Below, piece by piece: positions 31,629 through 39,578 of a DNA stretch of 64,000 nt. Numbering within the stretch: position 1 is the first letter of the stretch; the number at the start of each line of letters is the position of its first letter. Source of the DNA: Iamia sp963728655 (lineage in GTDB: Bacteria > Actinomycetota > Acidimicrobiia > Acidimicrobiales > Iamiaceae); assembly GCA_963728655.1 (NCBI GenBank), contig CAVSLD010000001.1, positions 248,001 to 312,000 on the forward strand, read 5' to 3'. The notes beneath the pieces were generated by a model that had not been told where the DNA came from, searched no databases, and saw nothing but the letters and a program-made list of their open reading frames with translations. The translations under genes were made by a program, and so were the position numbers.

Positions 31629-33157
31629 CCGTGGCCGACACCACCCCCGAGCACCTCGACGTCCTCATCGTCGGTGCCGGCCTCTCCGGCATCGGCGCCG
31701 CCCACCACGTGCAGGCCGAGCTGCCCTGGGCGTCCTACGCCATCGTCGAGGCCCGCGGCGCCATCGGCGGCACCTGGGACCTCTTCCGGTACCCGGGCAT
31801 CCGCTCGGACTCGGACATGTTCACCCTGGGCTACGGGTTCCGCCCCTGGGACGGGGCCAAGACCATCGCCGACGGCGCCGACATCCTCCAGTACATCCGC
31901 GACACCGCGGCCGAGGACGGCATCGACCAGCGCATCCGCTTCCACCAGCGGATCGTCGCCGCCGAGTGGTCGACCGAGGACGCGCGCTGGACCGTCACCG
32001 TCGAGCACACCGACAGCGGCGAGCGCTCCACGCTCACCTGCGGGTTCCTCTTCTCCTGCACCGGCTACTACCGCTACGACCACGGCTACCAGCCCGAGCT
32101 CCGGGGCCGGGAGGACTTCGAGGGCGACTTCGTCCACCCCCAGCACTGGCCGGAGGACCTCGACACCGCCGGGAAGCGCATCGTCGTCATCGGCAGCGGG
32201 GCCACCGCCGTCACCCTCATCCCCTCCCTCGCCCGCACCGCCGAGCACGTCACCATGCTCCAGCGGTCGCCCACCTACATCGCCACCCTGCCGGCGAAGG
32301 ACCCCGTGGTGCAGGTCCTGCGCCGGGTGTTGCCGGCCCGGTGGTCGGCCCCTGTGGTGCGCTGGTTCAAGGCCCTCACCACCCAGGCCTCCTACAACCT
32401 GAGCAAGCGCCGGCCCGACCTCGTCCGCAAGGTGCTGCGGCGCATGACCGAGCGCCAGCTGCCCGACGGCTACGACGTCGACACCCACTTCACGCCCCGC
32501 TACGACCCGTGGGACCAGCGGGTGTGCGCGGTGCCCGACGGCGACCTGTTCCGGGTCCTCCGCGACGGCTCGGCGTCGGTGGTCACCGACACCATCGACG
32601 CCATCACCCCCCACGGCATCCGCCTCGACTCCGGCGAGGAGCTGCCCGCCGACGTCATCGTGTCGGCCACGGGCCTCGAGGTGCTGTTCCTCGGCGGCAT
32701 GGAGGTCTCCGTCGACGGAGAGGCCGTCGAGCCCTCCGAGCGCATGGCCTACAAGGGGATGATGCTCGAAGGTGTGCCCAACATGGCCCTGGCCATCGGC
32801 TACACCAACGCCAGCTGGACCCTGAAGTGCGAGCTCACCTGCGAGTACGTCACCCGCCTGCTGACCCACATGCACGAGCGGGGCCTGCGCCAGTGCACCC
32901 CCCGCAACGACGACCCCTCGGTCACCCACGAGCCGCTGCTGCCGCTCACCTCGGGCTACGTCACCCGGGCGGCGGGCCGCATGCCCAAGCAGGGCTCGCG
33001 CTTCCCGTGGAAGGTGTACCAGAGCTACCTGAAGGACCACCGGGCCATGCGTCGCAGCGACGTCGTCGACGACGTCATGCGCTTCACCAACCCCGCCCCG
33101 GGGCCCTCCCGACCCGCGGCCCCGGCCGTCCGCGACGAGGAGCCCGCCCTGGCCTGA
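31625..33157 (+). CDS. ethA: EthA-like flavin-dependent Baeyer-Villiger monooxygenase
   Basis: 510 residues. FAD-binding VLIVGAGLSGIGAAHH at residues 11-26, the GTWDLFRYPGIRSDSDM block near 50-66, the class B signature FEGDFVHPQHWP near 161-172 (FxGxxxHxxxW-P), and the NADPH site IVVIGSGATAVTLIPSL near 183-199. From YPGIRSDSDM onward it tracks mycobacterial EthA closely, including QRQLP-type DGYDVDTHFTPRYDPWDQR and YTNASWTLK. It would insert oxygen next to ketones or oxidise sulfur compounds. Coupled to the PF10118 gene and divergent from a TetR regulator, matching the ethA/ethR arrangement. The symbol is by similarity; the physiological substrate is unknown even in relatives. Confidence 0.9.
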   Translation: MTVADTTPEHLDVLIVGAGLSGIGAAHHVQAELPWASYAIVEARGAIGGTWDLFRYPGIRSDSDMFTLGYGFRPWDGAKTIADGADILQYIRDTAAEDGIDQRIRFHQRIVAAEWSTEDARWTVTVEHTDSGERSTLTCGFLFSCTGYYRYDHGYQPELRGREDFEGDFVHPQHWPEDLDTAGKRIVVIGSGATAVTLIPSLARTAEHVTMLQRSPTYIATLPAKDPVVQVLRRVLPARWSAPVVRWFKALTTQASYNLSKRRPDLVRKVLRRMTERQLPDGYDVDTHFTPRYDPWDQRVCAVPDGDLFRVLRDGSASVVTDTIDAITPHGIRLDSGEELPADVIVSATGLEVLFLGGMEVSVDGEAVEPSERMAYKGMMLEGVPNMALAIGYTNASWTLKCELTCEYVTRLLTHMHERGLRQCTPRNDDPSVTHEPLLPLTSGYVTRAAGRMPKQGSRFPWKVYQSYLKDHRAMRRSDVVDDVMRFTNPAPGPSRPAAPAVRDEEPALA

Positions 33158-33245
33158 TCGGCCGTCCCACGGCTGCCCGTGGCGAGCGCGACGCAGACGA
33201 GAGGCTCCGAAGGAGCCCGCTGCTGGGTGCCTCGGCGTCGTCCGT

Positions 33246-33291
33246 CCTCGGTACATGAGGACGGGGGTCTCCCGGTGACCGGTACCGAGAA
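33246..33291. repeat. imperfect hairpin repeat, copy 1
   Basis: Arms CTCGGTAC (33247-33254) and GTACCGAG (33282-33289) enclose ATGAGGAC then GGGGGTCTCCCGGT then GACC. It is followed 24 bases later by a second copy. Lies between the convergent EthA-like and citrate synthase genes. Confidence 0.6.
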
Positions 33292-33315
33292 CGGGTGCGG
33301 CGGCGGCCTCGGCGG

Positions 33316-33362
33316 TTCTCGGTACGGGAGTGCGGGGGTCTCCCGGTCGCCGGTACCGAGAA
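33316..33362. repeat. imperfect hairpin repeat, copy 2
   Basis: Arms TTCTCGGTAC (33316-33325) and GTACCGAGAA (33353-33362); the interior shares GGGGGTCTCCCGGT with copy 1 and differs elsewhere. Unit length 47 bases. The two copies could terminate transcription from either side. Confidence 0.6.
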
Positions 33363-33394
33363 GCGAGGGGGGCGGACGGCACCCCTGCGCTCGG

Positions 33395-34618
33395 TCACCG
33401 CCGCGGGTCGACCGCCTCGACGGGTGGGCCGACGTAGTCGACGCGGGTGCGCATGAAGGTGGGGCTGTCGTACTGCTCCAAGGCGTGGGCCACCCACCCC
33501 GCGGTGCGGGCCAGGGCGAAGGTGGCCTCGCCCGCCCCGGGCACCATGGCGGCCACGTAGGACACCGCCCCCAGGGCGGCATCGACGTTGGGGTGCAGGC
33601 CGGTGCGGTCCCGGGCGCCGTCGAGGACGGCGCGCGCCAGCGCGGCCCGCCCGGGCGCCGCGTCGAGGGCGTCGAGGCGGTCGAGCAGGGCCGGCGCGCG
33701 GGGGTCGCCGTCGGGGTAGAGGGGGTGGCCGAAGCCCGGGATGCGCTCGCCCCGGTCGAGGCGGTCGGCCAGGGTGCGCTCGGCGCCGACCCGAGCGGCC
33801 TCGTGGAGCAGGGCCTCGACCCCGATCGACGCCCCGCCGTGGCGCAGGCCGCCGCACACGCTGAGCCCGGTCCCCACCACCTCGTAGACGTCGGCCCGGA
33901 CCATGGCCGCGGTGCGCACCGCGAGGGTGGAGCTGGGGAGCTCGTGGTCGGCCAGCAGGACCAGGGCGGCGTCGAGCACGTCGACCCGGGCCGGGGTGCG
34001 GGGCAGGGTGGTCAGCCGGGTCCAGAGCACCTCGGCCATGGAGCGGGCGGGCTCGACGCGTCGGGCCTCGCGCCCGTCGGCCCGGGGCAGGCCGTGGACC
34101 AGCAGGCGCAGCAGACGCCGGGCCGCGGGCACGACGACGTCGGGCTCGGTGCGGTGGCGCACCGGGTCGGCGGCCGCGGCGACGGCGGCGATGATGCGGT
34201 AGCGGTCGAGCGGGAGGCACTCCACGCTGGCCGCGGCCTGGGCGGCCAGCACGTCGTCGAGGGCGGAGGCGTCGAAGGGCCAGCGCACCTCCGAGGGCCA
34301 CGACCCCTGCCACAGCCACTCGGCCACCTCCTCGAAGCGGTGGGTGGCGGCGGCACCTACCGCATCGACGCCGCGGTAGGCGTAGCGCCCCTCGGCGATG
34401 AGCGTGAGCGACGACGGGAACACGAGCGCCGGGAGGGCGCGGGTGCGGCGCCCGGCCCGCACCAGCCGCTCCACGTCGCGGGCGGCGAAGGTGCTGGGCC
34501 CGCCGGGCGTGCGGCGACGGTCGATGAGACCCCGGCTGACGTAGGCGTAGAGCGTCTCGGGCTTCACCCCCAGACGGTCGGCCGCCTCGGCCGTGGTGAG
34601 ACGATCGGCGCCGCTCAC
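33395..34618 (-). CDS. citrate synthase paralog with N-terminal helix-turn-helix
   Basis: About 407 residues. Residues 4-45 (DRLTTAEAADRLGVKPETLYAYVSRGLIDRRRTPGG) are an excisionase/MerR-like HTH; the rest is a citrate synthase fold with RYAYRGVDAVG, CGGLRHGGASIGVEALL (substrate His), RIPGFGHPLYPDGDPRA (second His) and a C-terminal AHALEQYDSPTFMRTRVDYVGP. This fusion is known in actinobacteria, annotated as citrate or 2-methylcitrate synthase. I place the start at the GTG at 34618; a TTG at 34654 would place the start inside the intergenic dyad. Divergent from a second citrate synthase. It may be an enzyme, a regulator, or both. Confidence 0.82.
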   Translation of the reverse strand: MSGADRLTTAEAADRLGVKPETLYAYVSRGLIDRRRTPGGPSTFAARDVERLVRAGRRTRALPALVFPSSLTLIAEGRYAYRGVDAVGAAATHRFEEVAEWLWQGSWPSEVRWPFDASALDDVLAAQAAASVECLPLDRYRIIAAVAAAADPVRHRTEPDVVVPAARRLLRLLVHGLPRADGREARRVEPARSMAEVLWTRLTTLPRTPARVDVLDAALVLLADHELPSSTLAVRTAAMVRADVYEVVGTGLSVCGGLRHGGASIGVEALLHEAARVGAERTLADRLDRGERIPGFGHPLYPDGDPRAPALLDRLDALDAAPGRAALARAVLDGARDRTGLHPNVDAALGAVSYVAAMVPGAGEATFALARTAGWVAHALEQYDSPTFMRTRVDYVGPPVEAVDPRR

Positions 34619-34637
34619 CGGCGCCCGGCGCGGGTGG

Positions 34638-34666
34638 TGTTGATCACGGCTCAAGATTGATCAACA
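34638..34666. promoter_or_regulatory. dyad operator between divergent citrate synthase genes
   Basis: TGTTGATCA (34638-34646), eleven bases, TGATCAACA (34658-34666): perfect 9-bp arms. The right half also contains the palindrome TTGATCAA. Lying between two head-to-head paralogs, one with its own HTH, it is a good candidate for a shared autoregulatory site. Confidence 0.6.
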
Positions 34667-36399
34667 TGGACGATGGTGTCAAGGTCGACGGCATGGACGA
34701 GACGACAGTGCAGGAGCGGCCCCAGACCCGGACCGTGGCCGACCTCATGAGCAGCCCGGTGGTGTCGACCCGGGCCGACGACTCCCTGGGCGCCGCGGCC
34801 CGGGCCATGGTCGTGGCCGGGGTGGGGTCGGTGGTGGTGGTCGGCGACGCAGGGCCGCCGGTGGGGATCCTCACCGAGCGCGACGTGGTGCGGGCGGCCG
34901 AGGCCCACGCCGACCCGGAGGCGGACCCGGTGGCGCGGTGGATGACCGCCGCCCCCGACCTGGCGGCACCCGACACGCCGATCGACGAGGCCCTGGGCCG
35001 CCTCTCCGACCACGGCTACCGCCACCTGCCGGTGGTCGACGGCGACGAGCTCGTGGGCATCGTCTCCATGCGCGACCTCATGCGCATCGCCAGCCTCCGC
35101 CCCGCCGGCGAGGTGTGGACCGGGGTCTCCACCGGGCCGGGAGGTCGAGGCGCCAGCCGAGACGGGGGCCCGAGCGGCCCGGTGCCGACGGAGGAGGCAC
35201 CAGGGGCGGACGGGACGGTTGGTGGTCTCCGAGGCGCCGGCCGAGGAGATCGAGCGGTCGTCCCAGATGTCCCGCGTGGACTGCACGGCGTGGTCGTGAC
35301 CGAGACCGAGGTGGGCGACGTGCGGGGCCAGGAGGGGTTCTTCCACTACCGCCAGCACTCCGGCGTGGAGCTGGCCGAGAAGCGGTCGTTGGAGGACGTG
35401 TGGGCCCTGCTGTTCGACGGGGCACTGCCCGAGGGCGGGGCCCGCACCGCCTTCGCGGCCGAGGTCGCCGCCGCCCGGGCCCTGCCCGAGGGGCTCGACG
35501 CCGTGGTCCGCGACGTGGCCGCCCGGGCGCCGGGCACCGGTCCGCTCGACGGCCTGCGCACCGTCCTCTCCGCAGTGGCCGCGGCCGAGCGCTTCGGGCC
35601 CACCTACGACATCGATGCCGTCGCCCTGCGGGCCGACGGCCTCCGCCTGGCCGCGGTCACCCCGACGGTGGTGGCCGCCCTCCACCGGCTGGGCCAGGGC
35701 CTCGAGCCCGTCGCCCCCCGGGCCGACCTGGGCCACGCGGCCAACTACCTGTGGATGGTCCACGGCGTCGACCCCAGCCCGGAGGCGGCGCGGGCCGTCG
35801 AGCAGTACCTGGTGCTCACCGTCGACCACGGCTTCAACGCCTCCACCTTCACCGCCCGGGTGATCGCCTCCACCGGTGCCGACCTGGGCGCGGCCGTCGT
35901 GGGGGCCCTGGGTGCGCTCTCGGGCCCGCTCCACGGCGGTGCCCCCAGCCGGGCCCTCGACCTACTCGATGCCATCGGCACCCCCGACCGGGCCGAGGCC
36001 TTCATCCGGGGGGCGGTCGAACGTGGCGAGCGGATCATGGGCTTCGGCCACGCCGTCTACCGCACCGACGACCCCCGCTCGGTGCTGCTGCGCGACGTGG
36101 CCCAGCGCCTCGGCGGCGACCGGGCCGACATGGCCGTCGCCGTCGAGCGCCTGATCGTCGCCAGCCTGGCCGAGCTCAAGCCGGGCCGAGAGCTCTACGC
36201 CAACGTGGAGTACTACGCCGGCGTGGTGATGGAGGCGGCCGGCCTGCCGCCGTCGCTGTTCACCCCCACCTTCTCGGTGAGCCGGGTCATCGGCTGGTGC
36301 GCCAACGTGCTCGAGCAGGCCACCGACAACCGCATCATCCGCCCCAGCGCCCGGTACGTCGGGCCCCCGCCGCCGCAGCCGGTCGCCGCGCCGGCCTGA
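34666..36399 (+). CDS. CBS-pair protein and citrate synthase read as one frame
   Basis: One uninterrupted 577-residue frame. Residues ~15-145 are two CBS domains (VADLMSSPVVSTRADDSLGAAAR; RHLPVVDGDELVGIVSMRDL). From ~205 onward is citrate synthase 2: HGVVVTETEVGDVRGQEGFFHYRQ, GHAANYLWMVHG, LSGPLHGGAPSRAL (catalytic His), RIMGFGHAVYRTDDPRS, and VIGWCANVLEQATDNRIIRP. The linker (35125-35275) has poor GC3 in this frame, while another frame there reads VVSEAPAEEIERSSQMSRV with perfect GC3 and would join the citrate synthase if one G were restored near 35276. I therefore think these are two adjacent genes, a CBS protein ending near 35.13 kb and a citrate synthase starting near the GTG at 35222, merged by indels. 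A true fusion is not excluded. Confidence 0.75.
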   Translation: MDDGVKVDGMDETTVQERPQTRTVADLMSSPVVSTRADDSLGAAARAMVVAGVGSVVVVGDAGPPVGILTERDVVRAAEAHADPEADPVARWMTAAPDLAAPDTPIDEALGRLSDHGYRHLPVVDGDELVGIVSMRDLMRIASLRPAGEVWTGVSTGPGGRGASRDGGPSGPVPTEEAPGADGTVGGLRGAGRGDRAVVPDVPRGLHGVVVTETEVGDVRGQEGFFHYRQHSGVELAEKRSLEDVWALLFDGALPEGGARTAFAAEVAAARALPEGLDAVVRDVAARAPGTGPLDGLRTVLSAVAAAERFGPTYDIDAVALRADGLRLAAVTPTVVAALHRLGQGLEPVAPRADLGHAANYLWMVHGVDPSPEAARAVEQYLVLTVDHGFNASTFTARVIASTGADLGAAVVGALGALSGPLHGGAPSRALDLLDAIGTPDRAEAFIRGAVERGERIMGFGHAVYRTDDPRSVLLRDVAQRLGGDRADMAVAVERLIVASLAELKPGRELYANVEYYAGVVMEAAGLPPSLFTPTFSVSRVIGWCANVLEQATDNRIIRPSARYVGPPPPQPVAAPA

Positions 36400-36437
36400 C
36401 GGGTGCGGCCCCGGTCCGCACCCGGGATGATGGGGCG

Positions 36438-36893
36438 GTGGACGACGACCTCTTCGCCCAGGTGCACGACGTGGTGCGGGCCCTCGGCGGACCCCACGTC
36501 GACGGCGTCCACGCCCGGGTCCGCCGGTACGGCATCAAGCTGTGGACCGGTCCGGCCCAGCCCACCCGCCTCCACTACGAGGCCCAGGTGCTGGGCCGCC
36601 AGCACGTCGACGGGAAGGCGGGCGTGGCCCTCGAGGTCGGCTTCCACGCCGAGCACCGCGACGAGGCCGAGAACGAGGCCGCGCTGGCCAGCCTCCTGGC
36701 GGTCGAGGACCGCTGGCGGCCCCGCCTGGGCACCGAGGCCACCGCCGGCCCCTTCCTCGGGGCACCGCACTGGCGGCGGCTCTCCGACGTGTGGCTGGAG
36801 CCCGACCTCGGCGCCGACGACGTCGCCGTCGAGCTGGGCAGCCGCCTGGTCGACTACGTCGAGTCCCTCACCCCGCTCCTGCCCGACCCCTGA
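36438..36893 (+). CDS. conserved-looking protein of unknown function
   Basis: 151 residues from a GTG: VDDDLFAQVHDVVRALGGPHVDGVHARVRRYGIKLWTG..., mixed alpha/beta composition, no signal peptide or membrane segment. Two segments look structured: RLHYEAQVLGRQHVDGKAGVALEVGFHAEHRDEAENEAAL near 45-85 and GAPHWRRLSDVWLEPDLGAD near 108-128. It follows the citrate synthase by 38 bases on the same strand and could be cotranscribed. The GC3 pattern supports coding. I do not recognise the family. Confidence 0.6.
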   Translation: MDDDLFAQVHDVVRALGGPHVDGVHARVRRYGIKLWTGPAQPTRLHYEAQVLGRQHVDGKAGVALEVGFHAEHRDEAENEAALASLLAVEDRWRPRLGTEATAGPFLGAPHWRRLSDVWLEPDLGADDVAVELGSRLVDYVESLTPLLPDP

Positions 36894-37002
36894 GTCGCCC
36901 GCCTGGCGGCCGCCGGGACCGCCGGCCCGACCACCTCGGCGCCGGGCGCCCGCCGGCGGCCCGACCTAGGTTGGTCGGCCGAAGCGACGCGAGGAGCAGG
37001 CG

Positions 37003-37482
37003 ATGGCCGCAGTCATGGACGCACCCCAGACGATCCACCGGGGCGAGGACGAACTCCCCTTCGTCGACCTCGGGGCCGAGGGCCAGCTCCAGGTGCTCCA
37101 GGTCGACCTGGCCAACGGCGTGTGGGTGATCCGCAACCGCTTCGACCCCGGCACCGTGGTCCAGACCCACAAGCACACCGGCCACGTCTACGCCTTCACC
37201 CAGTCCGGTCGCTGGTACTACGCCGAGACCCCGGAGTCGGCCAGCACCGCAGGGTCCTACCTCTACGAGCCGGCCGGCTCGATCCACACCCTCACCGTGC
37301 CCGAGGACAACACCGAGCCGACCGACGTCTGGTTCACGATCCACGGCGCCAACCTCAACCTGGGGGCCGACGGCAACGTCGAGATGGTGATCGACGCCCA
37401 GCTCATCCTCGAGGTCTACCGGGGCCTGTGCGCCGAGCAGCACGGCCTCACCGACCCGCCCGTCGTGGTGCTCGACGTCTGA
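37003..37482 (+). CDS. cupin protein, 2,4'-dihydroxyacetophenone-dioxygenase-like
   Basis: 159 residues with one cupin barrel. RFDPGTVVQTHKHTGHVYAFTQSGRWYY near residues 47-74 holds the metal His residues, and YEPAGSIHTLTVPED near 87-101 the third. Overall it matches the 2,4'-dihydroxyacetophenone dioxygenase/ChrR-like cupin group, non-haem iron enzymes that cleave aryl ketones or their regulators. GGAGCAGG lies upstream of the ATG, and TAGGTT at 36966-36971 is a possible -10. No other gene of that aryl-ketone pathway is visible nearby, so the assignment is at family level only. Confidence 0.75.
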   Translation: MAAVMDAPQTIHRGEDELPFVDLGAEGQLQVLQVDLANGVWVIRNRFDPGTVVQTHKHTGHVYAFTQSGRWYYAETPESASTAGSYLYEPAGSIHTLTVPEDNTEPTDVWFTIHGANLNLGADGNVEMVIDAQLILEVYRGLCAEQHGLTDPPVVVLDV

Positions 37483-37491
37483 GCGGCGGCC

Positions 37492-38469
37492 TCAGACCGA
37501 GACGGCCACCCCGGCGCGCAGCCGCTCGGCCAGCAGGGCCAGGCGGGGCGCCAGCTCGTCGGGGCCCTCCACCACGATCGGGAAGCAGGTCGCCACCATG
37601 GCGACCAGCGTGTCGAGCCACTCCGGGCCCTCGGCCTTGAGCCGCACCCGGCTGTGGCCGGCGTCGACCGGATCCACCTGGGCATCGGCCCACCGCAGGG
37701 CGGACCGGACGTCGTCGACCGCGCCCTCGGCCAGCAGGGTCGCGGTGTGGGGGAGGGGAAGGGCGCCGAGCGAGTCGGCCACGTAGGTGGCCGCGTCGCC
37801 CCCGGGGATGGGGCGGGGTGAGAAGCGGGCGCCGGCCAGGCGGGCGTCGGCCAGGCGGTCGACGCGGAAGGTCCGCCAGCCGTCGCGCCGCACGTCCCAC
37901 GCGGCCAGGTACCAGCGGCGCCCGGCCGAGACCAGCTGGTGGGGTTCCGCCAGGCGCCGCGAGTCCTCGCCGTCGCGTCGTCGGTAGTCGAACCGGACCT
38001 GCTCGTGGTCCCGGCACCCCTGGGCCAGCACGGCGAGGGCGTCGGCGTCGACCATCGGGCCCTCGCCCCGCCAGCGCAGCTGGCTGACGTTGTCGTGCAC
38101 CGCGCTCACCCGGCGCCGCAGGTGGTCGGGCAGCACCTGCTCGAGCTTGGCCATGGCCCGCAGGGAGGTGTCCTCGATGCCGGCCACCGACGCCCCGGCC
38201 GCGGCCCGCAGGCCCACCGCGATGGCCACGGCCTCCTCGTCGTCGAGCAGGAGGGGCGGCATGTGGGCGCCGGCGGCCAGCTTGTAGCCGCCGGCGATGC
38301 CCGGCGCCGCCTCGACCTCGTAGCCCAGGGTGCGGAGCCGGTCGATGTCGCGGCGGAGGGTGCGGGCGCTGACCTCGAGGCGGTCGGCCAGCTCCCCGCC
38401 CGACCAGGACCGGTGGGTCTGGAGCAGCGAGAGGAGCTGGAGCACCCGCCCGGTGGGGTCGTTGGTCAT
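37492..38469 (-). CDS. WYL-domain (YafY-like) transcriptional regulator
   Basis: 325 residues, intact. The HTH lies at residues 5-60 (GRVLQLLSLLQTHRSWSGGELADRLEVSARTLRRDIDRLRTLGYEVEA...). The WYL domain is centred on SAGRRWYLAAWDVRRDGWRTFRVDRL near 180-205, and the C-terminal WCX-like extension runs to the end. Compared with the broken homolog at the left edge, this shows what an uninterrupted copy looks like here. Convergent with the cupin gene (nine bases between stops). Targets unknown. Confidence 0.88.
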   Translation of the reverse strand: MTNDPTGRVLQLLSLLQTHRSWSGGELADRLEVSARTLRRDIDRLRTLGYEVEAAPGIAGGYKLAAGAHMPPLLLDDEEAVAIAVGLRAAAGASVAGIEDTSLRAMAKLEQVLPDHLRRRVSAVHDNVSQLRWRGEGPMVDADALAVLAQGCRDHEQVRFDYRRRDGEDSRRLAEPHQLVSAGRRWYLAAWDVRRDGWRTFRVDRLADARLAGARFSPRPIPGGDAATYVADSLGALPLPHTATLLAEGAVDDVRSALRWADAQVDPVDAGHSRVRLKAEGPEWLDTLVAMVATCFPIVVEGPDELAPRLALLAERLRAGVAVSV

Positions 38470-38531
38470 GGCCCCCCAGCATGGCCGGTGATGCGGTCAG
38501 GATGTGGCCGCAGGGAGGACGGGGAGGGGGA

Positions 38532-39488
38532 TCAGGGGACGAGCTGGAGGGTGCAGGGCACCGGGCGGGGGTGGGCCGGGTCGAGGGCGTTGTCGACCAG
38601 GGCGATGGCCCGGGGGTCGTAGACCACGCCCAGGTGCTCGGAGCGGTCGATGCGGCACCCGTCCTGGAGGACGTGGTTGGTGACCGTCGGGCCCGACAGG
38701 AACTGGTTGGTGTAGGGCGTGACGACCTCGTCGTCGCGGCTCACGATGGTCGTGTAGTCGACGCCCGGCACGGTGTCGCCCCCGGCGTCGAGGGTGGCGT
38801 TGGTGGACGAGCCGATGATCTGCTGCTCGGCCGCGGGGGTCAGCGCACCGATGCCGGCGGTGAGGCCGAAGGCCCGGGCCAGGGTGCCGAGGCCGAACAG
38901 GGTGGTGCCGTGGTTGCTGGGGGCGATGCCGACCAGGGTGTGGACCTCGGCTGCGCCGCCCAGGAACCTCAGGTACCACCGGGGGAGGATGCCGCCGCCC
39001 TGGCTGTGGCCGACGATGTCGACCTCGGGTGCGCCGGTGGCGGCCAGGACCCGGTCGACGAAGGCGTCGACCTCGACCGCCGCCGCAGGGATGTCGCCCG
39101 CACCGCGGATCGGGTAGGGCGAGGCGCTGGCGCCGTAGTCGAAGGCGAACACGCAGTACCCCTGGTTGGCCAGGTCGGGCGAGAGGCGCTGCCAGGCGTT
39201 GGTCATGTTGCCGTAGGTGCCGTGGAGGAGGACCACGGGGCGGGGGTGGGCCGCGGTCGGGTCGCAGGCCCAGTCGTTGGCCCCGGGTGGGGCCTCGCCC
39301 CAGTGGAAGGCGTTGTAGGCGATGGCGCCCGTGTAGGTGGTGGCGTGGGGTCGGGCCGTCGCCGCGCCGGCGGCCGACGGGGCCAGCAGGGACAGCACCG
39401 CGGCGACGGCGACGGCCACCACCAGGCGCAGCGAGCGTCGGGGCCGGTGCGATCGGGGGGCGGAGGGGCGCGCGTCGTGGGGAGCCAT
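38532..39488 (-). CDS. secreted triacylglycerol lipase/esterase (class 2 lipase-like)
   Basis: 318 residues with a Sec signal peptide: basic PRSHRPRRSLR, hydrophobic LVVAVAVAAVLSLL, and an APSAAGAA cleavage region near residue 38. The mature enzyme has PVVLLHGTYGN near 78 (oxyanion), DIVGHSQGGGILPRW near 155-168 (nucleophile Ser), a Cys pair (DWACDPT and YCVFAF) that may form a disulfide, and the catalytic His probably in DRSEHLGVV near 285. The layout matches the secreted lipase class 2/EstA-type enzymes of actinobacteria. Start ATG at 39488. Divergent from the LarA-like gene. Confidence 0.82.
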   Translation of the reverse strand: MAPHDARPSAPRSHRPRRSLRLVVAVAVAAVLSLLAPSAAGAATARPHATTYTGAIAYNAFHWGEAPPGANDWACDPTAAHPRPVVLLHGTYGNMTNAWQRLSPDLANQGYCVFAFDYGASASPYPIRGAGDIPAAAVEVDAFVDRVLAATGAPEVDIVGHSQGGGILPRWYLRFLGGAAEVHTLVGIAPSNHGTTLFGLGTLARAFGLTAGIGALTPAAEQQIIGSSTNATLDAGGDTVPGVDYTTIVSRDDEVVTPYTNQFLSGPTVTNHVLQDGCRIDRSEHLGVVYDPRAIALVDNALDPAHPRPVPCTLQLVP

Positions 39489-39578
39489 GGCACCCGTGTT
39501 CCCACCCCGGCCCGGTGTGAACCCCGTCACCCCGGGCGGCCGGGACCGGCGGGCCCGCCGGTCGCTACCGTCCGCCCC

